From a bacterium (GTDB taxonomy: Bacteria > Hydrogenedentota > Hydrogenedentia > Hydrogenedentiales > SLHB01), in NCBI GenBank assembly GCA_024231375.1, contig JAAEQP010000641.1, positions 1-15,118 of the forward strand: a DNA stretch of 15,118 bases, written 5' to 3'. The notes under the pieces were generated by a model, which saw only the letters and a program-made list of their open reading frames with translations, had not been told where the DNA came from and did not search any database. The position numbers and the translations under genes were made by a program. Positions 6,491-13,772 of the stretch are shown here, in pieces; position 1 is the stretch's first letter; every line of letters begins with the position of its first letter.

Positions 6491-9400
6491 CTAGTTGCTC
6501 CTCCTCTGCACGAATGCGTGGACGCCCTTTTTGTTCGACGCTACCACATCCAGCAACCCGTCCCCGTCCAGGTCGCATACCTCAAACTGCGTGCCCACGC
6601 CCGAGTCGTTGTCAATCTCACGCATCACGAATCTGACCTCGCCCGCCTGCGGCCGTTGCAGTTCAATCCAGCATAGAATGGCCGGCTCATCACTCCCGGG
6701 GTCGTTCCCGTTATGGGCGCGATAGCGTTTGCCGGTGACCAAGTCCATCACGCCGTCATTGTTCATGTCCGCCAGAATCAAGGCGTGCGTCTGCGAGATG
6801 CTCTTGTCGATCTCGTGTTGCTCGAACGAAACCACGCCATTCTCCGACCGCTGCTCGAACCACCAAATCCCGTATTCATGGGCCGAACTGCTCACAATGT
6901 CGCTGTCACCGTCCCCATCCACGTCGTACACAACCAGGTCGGCACATGCCGGACCAAGCGACGCCTTGTGGAACGTCCAATCGCGCCGAGAACGGTCCTC
7001 GGGCGCCTCCCACCAGCCTCCGGTGCCGATGAGGTCGATGCGCCCGTCTCCGTTCACATCGCCCATGCCCAGGCCATGGCCGAATCGCTCAAATTCGGGC
7101 AGTTCCTGCGTCACCGGGAACGCGTGCCATTCCGCCTTCTTGTTGTCGCGTGGTTTGAACCAGGTGATTCGCTTCGCCATAGCAAACACAGGCAAGGGTT
7201 GGCCATCGCTCAACAGGTCGCCGAAGATGGGCGTTTCTCCGCAGGCCGAAGGGGCCAGGGGGTGCTGCTCCCAATGGCCGGCCGCCTCACCCGGATTCCG
7301 GTACCAATGCGCGGGCGCGGCCGGAAATCCGACCACGATCGAGTCCATCCAACCGTCCTGGTCCACGTCCTTCGTGAAATTGGCGAAGCACTGACTGTAG
7401 CCCTTCTGGGCGTCGTAGGTTTGGGGAGGCCGAATCTCGCGTACCTGCCAATCCGGGGCCATGTAGCAGACGTCGCCCACCAGGATGTCCTTGTGTCCAT
7501 CGCGATTGACGTCCGCAACGGCCACCCCCTCGGATCGGAACTGCTTGTCCACGACGACTCGCTCGAACCGTACCTGTTCCCCCGGCACCGGAGTCGCCGT
7601 CGCCTTGCGGACGATCTCAGCCACGGCCTGTTCGACTTCTGGTGAAACGCTTGCCTGCTTCACCTTCTCAAGCATCGCCAGCGCGTCCGCACGTTCCATG
7701 TCCACATGCGCCGCGATCCGCGACCAAGCCATGGCCGCCTCCGCGACAATGTCACTCTCCTCCAGATGCGCCTCGGCGCATTTCAGGGCGTCCGTCGTGT
7801 GACATCCACCAAGTGCGCCAAGGAGAAGTTTCTTCTCATCGGCACGTGTGGCCACGGTAATGGCCCGTTGCAAGGCCTTCCCCCGAACCGTCTCCTCCAA
7901 CGCATCGCCCGAGGCCAGCCGCGCGATGCCACGCAAGGCCAGGACGCTCTGCGTGAGGTCTTGCGCCGTCTCCGCCACGGTAAGCAGATGCTCCACGGCG
8001 CCCGGGTCTTTCGAGTCGGCCAAGGCGCGCACCGCGGCATCGCGCACGGTTGCGTCGTCGTCCAACGCCCGGCCAAGCGCCTGCACCATCCGCGGGTTCC
8101 GAAACTCCCCGCACACGCGCAACAACGCGCACCGGAGTTCGGGATTCCCCTTCTCCAGGCGAGAGAGCACAGTTTCGACAAACGGCTCCGGCGCGTCGAG
8201 TTTACGTCCCAACGCTATCAGCGCGCGTTCCGCTTCCCCGCGTTCCTTCGCTTCTTCGGCGTCAGCGGCGCACGTACACAGCAGTTCCGTATCGGAAGCG
8301 TCACCGACCTCCGCCAACGCAAGGGCCGCCGCCCCACGAACACCGCCGTCCCCGTGTCGAGCCAACTCGCGCAGCACCGGCACCGCGACCGGCTCGCGCC
8401 GATCACCCATGGCAATAGCCACCGCCACGACCACGGCCGCTTCATCCCCCTGCGCCAACGCCTGCAACGCCGTCGGCACGTCCGGGGTGTTCAACTGTGC
8501 CAGAGCCTCCGCCGCCTGGGCACGTTCAGTCTTCGATCCGTGCGCCGCCATCTCGGCGAGGGCGGGAACACTCGATCCGTCCCCGATGAGCGAAAGCGTC
8601 GCGATGGCCGTGCTCCGCGCCTCCGGGTCGTCGTTCTTCAGCATGGCCGCCACGGCCGGCGCTGCGGCTGAATCACCACGTTGCCCCAGCGCCTCGATCA
8701 GGCCAACCAGGACCCCTTCCGGCACGCGCGCGATGATCGACGAAAACGCTTGAGTTGCCTCCGCGCCATCTATCTCCCGTACAGCAGGCAGTGCCGCCGC
8801 CCATCCCGCGGGGGTATCCTTCAGCAAGGCCGACACTGCGATGCCCGCCGCCTCGTCGCCGCCCGTCAGAATCGTGCCGCGAAGCGCCGCCGTGACCTGA
8901 TGGTCTTGCGCCGCCGCAGGGAGTATTTCCCCGTACAACGCGTGGGCCGCCTTCTCATCCTCGGCGCAAAGCGACTCGGCGCAATGCAACAGCCCCTCCA
9001 GCACGGCCGCCTCGAACACTCCTTCAACCCCGCCGACCAATGTCGCCTTCAGTTGCTTGATGGCCACCGGGCCACCGATTCGGCCCAGCGCCAAGGCCGC
9101 CGCCGACGCCATGACGGGATTCTCGTCCCGCAGCAACGCCGCCACCAGCGGCGCCGACTCCGCGTCGCGGCGTCGCCCCAGCGATTCCGCGATACCCATC
9201 TTAGCCGCCCCCGACGTCGCGCCCAGCGCGTCCCGCAACGCGGTCACCGCTTCCGGATGAGGCATGGCCTCAAGCACGAGGCGGGCCGCATGCGACAGCT
9301 TCTCGTCGGTAAGCGATTCCGCCAGCATGGGGATCTGTTCCCGCGTGGCAACCGCCCGCAGTTGCTCGAAGATCCATGCTTTGTTCGCCGTCCCTTCGGA

Positions 9401-10057
9401 AACGGCAAGCATCGCGCTCAGTCGGTCCCGCTCGTCCATGTCCGGCCGCCAGACGGGCGTCTCGCCAACTTTGTCGCCGCATGGCCCCGCCAACGTGATG
9501 GCAACGACGTTGATCACCGCCTGGTGCTGCGTGTTCTGCACCTCAACGGCGGCCAGCGGCACGTCGGGCCGTGGGTTCGGCACCGACATGCGCCAGAACC
9601 CGATCGGCTGCTGCCCATCCCCGCGCAGAAACGCGTCGGTGTGCGCCTGTGCCGCGAACGCCACCGGCCCCGGCATCCACCAATCCTGGATGTTCAGCCC
9701 GCCGAAAAGCTCGATCTCCACGCGCTCCCCGTCGGTGTATTCGATCACATACGCGCCGATCTTCTCGCCACTATGCTCGGTGTAGTGCAGAAAGTGGAGG
9801 CTGCCGCACTTCGCCCCGTCCAATCCTAAGCGCACTTTCTGCTGCGGCTGGACGGAGAGCCGGGTTCCCGGCACCTGGAACTCAATCCCGTCCACCGTCT
9901 TTGCCCCCGGCGCCAGGTTCGGGAAGCAGGCCGTCAGAACGGCCTGCGCCTGCGGTCCCAGATCTACGGGGCGCGACTCCTGGCCTGCGGCCGTGCTCGC
10001 CATCATCCCCAAGCTCAGCAATAGGGCGCCCATGATGCTCCATCTCAACTCGCGCAT
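6491..10057 (-). CDS. Giant secreted protein: beta-sandwich-like domain, HEAT repeats, FG-GAP/VCBS propeller
   Basis: 1188 aa. A Sec signal peptide spans about 1-25 (ALLLSLGMMASTAAG). Residues about 28-190 form a compact region with GSLHFLHYTEHSGEK, YVIEYTDGE, ELFGGLNIQDWW and GFWRMSVPNPRPD; I read it as a carbohydrate-binding-like beta-sandwich, not firmly. Residues about 205-820 are some 17 helical HEAT/PBS-lyase-type repeats ('AAxALGxxGdxxAvpxLxxxL'). Residues about 824-1188 hold FG-GAP/VCBS blades with Ca-binding D-x-D/N-x-D-G loops: DVNRDGHKD, DVDQDGWMD, DVNGDGRID, DVDGDGDSD, DMNNDGVMD, DLDGDGLLD, plus one degenerate. No catalytic residues were recognised; a scaffold or glycan-binding role is likely. 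Start at ATG 10057 is chosen because GGAAGG lies 6 nt upstream and the signal peptide begins there; a longer in-frame start at 10285 has neither. It is the first gene of an operon with the Gfo/Idh enzyme. Confidence 0.85.
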   Translation of the reverse strand: MRELRWSIMGALLLSLGMMASTAAGQESRPVDLGPQAQAVLTACFPNLAPGAKTVDGIEFQVPGTRLSVQPQQKVRLGLDGAKCGSLHFLHYTEHSGEKIGAYVIEYTDGERVEIELFGGLNIQDWWMPGPVAFAAQAHTDAFLRGDGQQPIGFWRMSVPNPRPDVPLAAVEVQNTQHQAVINVVAITLAGPCGDKVGETPVWRPDMDERDRLSAMLAVSEGTANKAWIFEQLRAVATREQIPMLAESLTDEKLSHAARLVLEAMPHPEAVTALRDALGATSGAAKMGIAESLGRRRDAESAPLVAALLRDENPVMASAAALALGRIGGPVAIKQLKATLVGGVEGVFEAAVLEGLLHCAESLCAEDEKAAHALYGEILPAAAQDHQVTAALRGTILTGGDEAAGIAVSALLKDTPAGWAAALPAVREIDGAEATQAFSSIIARVPEGVLVGLIEALGQRGDSAAAPAVAAMLKNDDPEARSTAIATLSLIGDGSSVPALAEMAAHGSKTERAQAAEALAQLNTPDVPTALQALAQGDEAAVVVAVAIAMGDRREPVAVPVLRELARHGDGGVRGAAALALAEVGDASDTELLCTCAADAEEAKERGEAERALIALGRKLDAPEPFVETVLSRLEKGNPELRCALLRVCGEFRNPRMVQALGRALDDDATVRDAAVRALADSKDPGAVEHLLTVAETAQDLTQSVLALRGIARLASGDALEETVRGKALQRAITVATRADEKKLLLGALGGCHTTDALKCAEAHLEESDIVAEAAMAWSRIAAHVDMERADALAMLEKVKQASVSPEVEQAVAEIVRKATATPVPGEQVRFERVVVDKQFRSEGVAVADVNRDGHKDILVGDVCYMAPDWQVREIRPPQTYDAQKGYSQCFANFTKDVDQDGWMDSIVVGFPAAPAHWYRNPGEAAGHWEQHPLAPSACGETPIFGDLLSDGQPLPVFAMAKRITWFKPRDNKKAEWHAFPVTQELPEFERFGHGLGMGDVNGDGRIDLIGTGGWWEAPEDRSRRDWTFHKASLGPACADLVVYDVDGDGDSDIVSSSAHEYGIWWFEQRSENGVVSFEQHEIDKSISQTHALILADMNNDGVMDLVTGKRYRAHNGNDPGSDEPAILCWIELQRPQAGEVRFVMREIDNDSGVGTQFEVCDLDGDGLLDVVASNKKGVHAFVQRRSN

Positions 10058-10101
10058 AGCGTACCTTCCAATGTTGCTTGTTGCGTCCATTCCCAGGCGG
10101 T

Positions 10102-10120
10102 GTTTCGTACGTGTCGAAAC
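10102..10120. promoter_or_regulatory. Inverted repeat in the divergent intergenic region, possible operator
   Basis: GTTTCG (10102-10107) and CGAAAC (10115-10120) form a 6-bp inverted repeat around a 7-nt spacer, with partial extension outward (CGG...CCG with one extra base). It sits 45-63 bp upstream of the start of the giant gene, within its likely leader or promoter. A dimeric regulator site or a leader hairpin are both possible. The remainder of the 298-bp gap 10058-10355 shows no clear minus-strand promoter. Confidence 0.3.
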
Positions 10121-10259
10121 CGCGGCTTCAGAGACCCACTTCAAGACGCCTGAGCATAGCGTCGTCCGGCCGGAATCTCCAGCCAACATGTGGGGGTCTG
10201 ACGACACGCTTGAGGGGACAGACACGAAGGTGGTCCTGTAGTCGCCCAGAAGCTTAAAC

Positions 10260-10288
10260 TTGAACCCTCGGATAGGGCGATTCATACT
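10260..10288 (+). promoter_or_regulatory. Candidate promoter for the sugar isomerase gene
   Basis: TTGAAC (10260-10265) is followed after 17 nt by CATACT (10283-10288); each box matches four of six consensus bases. The predicted start near 10295 would give a leader of about 60 nt before ATG 10356. Spacing is ideal but the match is moderate. Confidence 0.35.
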
Positions 10289-10355
10289 CAGCTTGAATCA
10301 GATTTCCCTGCAGCCCAACGCCGTGACTTCGGGGCACAACAGAGGGGACTTCGGC

Positions 10356-11306
10356 ATGAAGATTGGCATGTACAGCGTGACCTATCGGGGCGTTTGGTAT
10401 GACGGTCCGGAGATCAGTATCTTCGATCTGCTTCCCCTCGCCAAAGAGCAGGGCTGGGAAGGGGTCGAACTCGACACGGAGCGGCCCCATGCAGCGCCGA
10501 TGGATCTCTCATCCGATGACCGAAAACGGCTCCGTGATTTGGCCGGTACCTTGGACCTGCCGGTTTGTGCGGTTTCGCCGAACTGCGACCTGTCGAGCCC
10601 CGTGCCCTCCCACCGCGACGCGATGATTTGCTACGTGCGGGAATGCATCAAGCTGGCCCACGACCTCGGTTCACCCATCTGCAAAATCTTCGCAGCATGG
10701 CGCGGCATCACCATTCGCGACGGCATTGGTACCTACGACGAGACCTATGCGCGCAATCCGTTCCCTTACTGGAAGGGCGACCGCTGGGACTTTGTGGTGG
10801 AAGGGATTCGTGAGCTTGCGGCCATGGCCGAAGACTGCGGCGTGGTCCTCGCCATGCAGAATCACGGACCCGACGTCATCACGACCTATGCGGAAGTGCT
10901 CCGCATGATCGAAGAGGTCGGATCGCCCGCGTTCAAGGGTTGCATGGACATCAACATTGAGCCCGACCCGGTCTGCGAAACGGCGGAACACGCCCAGAAG
11001 ATGGCTCGCGAGTCGGGTGCCCTACAAATCCATGCCCACTGCAACGGCGAGTTTGCGCGAACGGAAGACGGGACGGTCGAGCTCGCCGCATCGGGCTATT
11101 TCGACGAGCGGTTCTGGGAACGCCGCATCGCCTATCCCGCCTACGTGGATGCCCTGGTCAAGGCCGGCTACAACGGCTACATCAACTGGGAGTTCTGCCA
11201 TCCCGCCAAGAAGGATGGCCAATTCGCCGGGATCGACTACGTCCATGAGCAAACCGCCATGGCGTTGGACTATCTGAAACAGCTTCGCGCAAAGGCCATG
11301 GCCTGA
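10356..11306 (+). CDS. Sugar phosphate isomerase/epimerase-like TIM-barrel protein (xylose isomerase-like family)
   Basis: 316 aa, cytoplasmic (no signal seen). The order of motifs is that of the AP-endonuclease-2/xylose-isomerase-like TIM barrel, whose members isomerise or epimerise sugars using a divalent metal: MKIGMYSVTY at strand 1, GWEGVEL (33-39), VCAVSPN (70-76), ICKIFAAWRG (108-117), VVLAMQNHG (163-171), FKGCMDINIE (193-202), IHAHCNGEF (225-233) and YINWEFCHP (275-283). Candidate metal ligands are D198, H226 or H228, and E279; the fourth position, often Glu, is Gln168 here. ATG 10356 is used because AGAGGGG lies 8 nt upstream and the first beta strand begins at once; the upstream in-frame start at 10260 adds 32 unlike residues. 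It is divergent from the giant gene/oxidoreductase operon, suggesting a common sugar pathway. Substrate cannot be told. Confidence 0.85.
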   Translation: MKIGMYSVTYRGVWYDGPEISIFDLLPLAKEQGWEGVELDTERPHAAPMDLSSDDRKRLRDLAGTLDLPVCAVSPNCDLSSPVPSHRDAMICYVRECIKLAHDLGSPICKIFAAWRGITIRDGIGTYDETYARNPFPYWKGDRWDFVVEGIRELAAMAEDCGVVLAMQNHGPDVITTYAEVLRMIEEVGSPAFKGCMDINIEPDPVCETAEHAQKMARESGALQIHAHCNGEFARTEDGTVELAASGYFDERFWERRIAYPAYVDALVKAGYNGYINWEFCHPAKKDGQFAGIDYVHEQTAMALDYLKQLRAKAMA

Positions 11307-11384
11307 GCGGCTGCCACCGGCCACCGCTGTTTGCCATGAACGAACTCAGAAGGGGATCACGGCGGCACACTTGGGTAGGCGCAG

Positions 11385-11399
11385 GCCCCGCTCCGGGGC
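11385..11399. repeat. GC-rich hairpin in the gap after the isomerase gene
   Basis: GCCCCG (11385-11390) and CGGGGC (11394-11399) pair perfectly around CTC, 79 nt after the isomerase stop codon. No T-run follows, so termination is possible but not shown. Otherwise 11307-11479 holds nothing I can identify. Confidence 0.3.
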
Positions 11400-11479
11400 A
11401 AACCGCGGCCCCGGCACTCCCGTGAGAGAGGAAGATCCTCGTTCACGTGTGCTCCCATTCACGCCCCGCCGGGCGCCCA

Positions 11480-11508
11480 TTGCGTCCACCGCCCAGCGCC
11501 GCTATGAT
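11480..11508 (+). promoter_or_regulatory. Candidate promoter for the 654-aa membrane protein gene
   Basis: TTGCGT (11480-11485) and TATGAT (11503-11508) are exactly 17 nt apart. The -10 box matches five of six consensus positions and the -35 box has the conserved TTG. The start would fall near 11515, giving a leader of about 40 nt. Confidence 0.45.
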
Positions 11509-11554
11509 TGGCCGACGGGAGTCCAGAGCGACAGTAGACGAAGGGGGACGGGGA

Positions 11555-13519
11555 ATGATGATTGGCTGGCTGGTTTCGGGGATCTTTACGTTGGTTTGGC
11601 TGGCGCTGCTCGTGCACTGTGTGCGCAGGAGGGCGTTCTATCCTCTGTTCGACAAGGCGACCAAGGCCGTCTGGCTGCTTGGGTTTCTGCTGTTCAATCC
11701 CTTGCTCATGCTTGGCTACGTGCTGTTCGGCATGATCCCTCGGCCTCCCGAACCGGGCACGCGCCCGGGACGCCTGAAGCTGATCAGGGCCTTGGCGTAC
11801 GCGTGGATCGTGCTCGCCATTCTGCTTGTAAACACCCGCGCCTTCGGCCCGCCCGCAACTCCGCGAACCATGACGCTTGACCCGAAAGGAGCGGTCGTTC
11901 TTGAGTCGGGCAAGGGCGCTCTGGAAGCAGGAGCCCAGATCGGCGTCTTGTTGGCCGAGACCAACAAGAGCGTCGGCACAGCCGCAGGCCATTCCGAAAA
12001 CGACCGGCTGTCGGCATGCATCATCCGTATCCGATGCGATGACCCGCACCCGCTGCTCGACGCCGCGGCGCGAAAGCTCCAGATCATGCTCGTGAACGAG
12101 TCGTCTGTGTGCGAGCGTGTGGCCTACTACCCCTTTGGGCAGGAACCACCCATCGGCGATCCCCTCGCCGACGTGTTCGTGACGCTGGCGGAGGCCGACC
12201 TGAGCGTCCTTCCGTTGCCCGCGGGACGTCGGATACGCGGGACCCTCGTCTGGGCGGCCGGCACGGCACCGTACCGGACCCCGTCGTTCTACTCCGACCC
12301 CACGTCGCTGCCAGTGATCGAGTTCAACATGAACGGCAGGTTGGATCACAAGAGCCTCTTCCACGGCATCGAACTGGGTTCCGCGAGATACCAGCAGGCC
12401 GCGCGCAACATTGCCCAAAGTATCGCCGAACCGCTGGTGAAGAGTTTCGACGAGTGGGGGGCGAAGCACGGAGTCATGCCCGAGTTGCCCGATGTTGTGC
12501 AGGGCACGTACAGTCCGCCACCCGCACTCCCGATTATCCCGGCCGACGCGGAAGTGTTGGAGTCCGGCTTCGGCACGCTGATACACAATTCCACCGTGTG
12601 GCGGTTCGAGGACGAGCGTGGTGACGATGAACTACTCAGCGCCCTTGTCAGTCAACTCACCGAGGACGGCTGGAAAGGGCAAGCCAGCGCCAGTGTGCCG
12701 AGTCAACGTATGAAGCGGGGCGACGAGTCCATCCACATCTGCCGTGAACTGCCTATGCCCGTGACCCCTTCCCCATCGCCGATTGTTGTGAATTCGACCG
12801 TGACGTCGCCCGTACCGGTCTACGTGCACTACCAACGCAGGTTCAGCGACGACGAAACGGCAGCCGCCATGGACGCGATCTTGGCGAGTGCGGACATCGA
12901 CACGCTGCTCTTGTTCGAGGGCCTCTTGCGCATCGGCAACCTGGGGGACCGTCTGATGGATCGCCTCGAAGGCGGGGTCCCGTCCACGACGGGCGGATTG
13001 TTCAAACTGGTTCAATTCTACAAAGATCGAGGTGACGACGACCATGCACGCAAGGCCCTGCTCCGGGCGCGCGTGATGCAGTACCTGAGCATGTCAACGA
13101 ACCAGCACCAGAGCGCCATCAAGCGGTTGGCCGAGGAACTGGGCGACCCCGAGTTGGCGGAGGCGCCACTCGATCCACAAGTGTGCCGTGACATGGGATT
13201 CCTGGACAGGGCCGAGATGACCTTCCCCGCGACCCTTGAGCGCGACCTCAACGAGCCCTTGGTCCTGTTCTCGGTCGACGAGGACGGAGCGATGCACACC
13301 ATCGCCTACCGCGTGCGTCCAGCGACCGGTCCGAAGCACCTCGGCGAGTTCACCTACGCATGCGTGAAGTCTTCCGGCGGCAGTCGTTCGTCCAGCCGCA
13401 GCACTCCCACGAGTCCGGACCACGTGTTCCACGACGAGTTTGAAGGCGCCTGGCTGTTCGTCGACGTGAAGCCGCTCGGCGACGGCCGATTCGAGTTCAC
13501 CGTGCGCGACCAGGATTAG
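11555..13519 (+). CDS. Hypothetical membrane-anchored protein with three N-terminal helices and a large unassigned domain
   Basis: 654 aa, not recognised. Three hydrophobic segments lie near the N-terminus: about 3-22, 38-61 and 78-94. The second, with FYPLFDKATKAVWLLGFLLF and NPLLMLGYVLFG, resembles the short N-terminal membrane module seen in phospholipase D-type cardiolipin synthases, but no HKD motif follows, so it is not that enzyme. The remaining 550 residues look soluble. Two segments, VLESGKGALEAG (about 112) and VLESGFGTLIHN (about 334), are similar and may mark a repeated domain. A helical, TPR-like stretch lies around KLVQFYKDRGDDDHARKALL. A Ser-rich linker (SSGGSRSSSRSTPTSP) precedes a last beta-rich piece. 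Start ATG 11555 has AAGGGGG 7 nt upstream and a candidate promoter; the in-frame start at 11447 would precede that promoter. Appears monocistronic. Confidence 0.75.
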   Translation: MMIGWLVSGIFTLVWLALLVHCVRRRAFYPLFDKATKAVWLLGFLLFNPLLMLGYVLFGMIPRPPEPGTRPGRLKLIRALAYAWIVLAILLVNTRAFGPPATPRTMTLDPKGAVVLESGKGALEAGAQIGVLLAETNKSVGTAAGHSENDRLSACIIRIRCDDPHPLLDAAARKLQIMLVNESSVCERVAYYPFGQEPPIGDPLADVFVTLAEADLSVLPLPAGRRIRGTLVWAAGTAPYRTPSFYSDPTSLPVIEFNMNGRLDHKSLFHGIELGSARYQQAARNIAQSIAEPLVKSFDEWGAKHGVMPELPDVVQGTYSPPPALPIIPADAEVLESGFGTLIHNSTVWRFEDERGDDELLSALVSQLTEDGWKGQASASVPSQRMKRGDESIHICRELPMPVTPSPSPIVVNSTVTSPVPVYVHYQRRFSDDETAAAMDAILASADIDTLLLFEGLLRIGNLGDRLMDRLEGGVPSTTGGLFKLVQFYKDRGDDDHARKALLRARVMQYLSMSTNQHQSAIKRLAEELGDPELAEAPLDPQVCRDMGFLDRAEMTFPATLERDLNEPLVLFSVDEDGAMHTIAYRVRPATGPKHLGEFTYACVKSSGGSRSSSRSTPTSPDHVFHDEFEGAWLFVDVKPLGDGRFEFTVRDQD

Positions 13520-13598
13520 GGGCGTCGACTCACGGGGAAGGGGGCAGTAGTCGTGTTCCGTCTCAAGAGAAGAGTTCCTAACCACGAAGCGCACGAAG

Positions 13599-13615
13599 CG
13601 CGCCGGGACGGCGCG
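13599..13615. repeat. GC hairpin within an 'ACCACGAAG..CACGAAG' repeat phrase
   Basis: CGCGCC (13599-13604) and GGCGCG (13610-13615) pair around GGGAC, 80 nt after the membrane-protein stop. It is embedded in the phrase ACCACGAAGCGCACGAAG (13581-13598), continuing as ACACGAAGGG (13617-13626), so the hairpin appears inserted into a run of CACGAAG units. Repeated CACGAAG phrases are familiar intergenic sequence in several GC-rich environmental bacteria (from memory, not searched). Confidence 0.45.
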
Positions 13616-13655
13616 TACACGAAGGGCGTGTCAGAGACGGAGCAGGAGTGAAACC

Positions 13656-13704
13656 GGGGACTGTACCAAGGGAGCGAGTCTTCGAGCGAGACGGGACTGT
13701 CCCC
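13656..13704. repeat. Copy 1 of a GACTGTACCAAGGGAGCGA repeat, in hairpin context
   Basis: The 19-mer GACTGTACCAAGGGAGCGA lies at 13659-13677. It is enclosed by GGGGAC (13656-13661) and GTCCCC (13699-13704), which are reverse complements, so the whole 49-bp unit can fold as a stem-loop. The same 19-mer recurs at 15032-15050, on the other side of the HEAT-like gene. Compared with copy 2, this copy contains about seven extra bases (GTCTTCG) before AGCGAGACG. Confidence 0.7.
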
Positions 13705-13772
13705 AGGCTTTCGCGGACCGCAAGATGGGATGCGCACTGAGCACTATCGACACTCGGCGTCAGGGAATCACC

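Noticed and set aside
5286..6494. 402-codon open frame on the plus strand
   Set aside because: It is the antisense of the Gfo/Idh gene, with Arg/His/Pro-rich composition typical of shadow frames in GC-rich DNA.
7706..9829. Long plus-strand open frames (about 300-380 codons)
   Set aside because: They lie antisense to the HEAT region of the giant gene, have biased composition and no recognisable domain.
10058..10285. N-terminal extension of the giant protein by 76 residues
   Set aside because: The frame is open, but the signal peptide and GGAAGG site place the start at 10057, and the extension would run across the divergent promoter region.
11302..11334. Terminator after the isomerase gene (AGCGG...CCGCT followed by GTTT)
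   Set aside because: Only a 5-bp stem with a 13-nt loop and a very short T-run.
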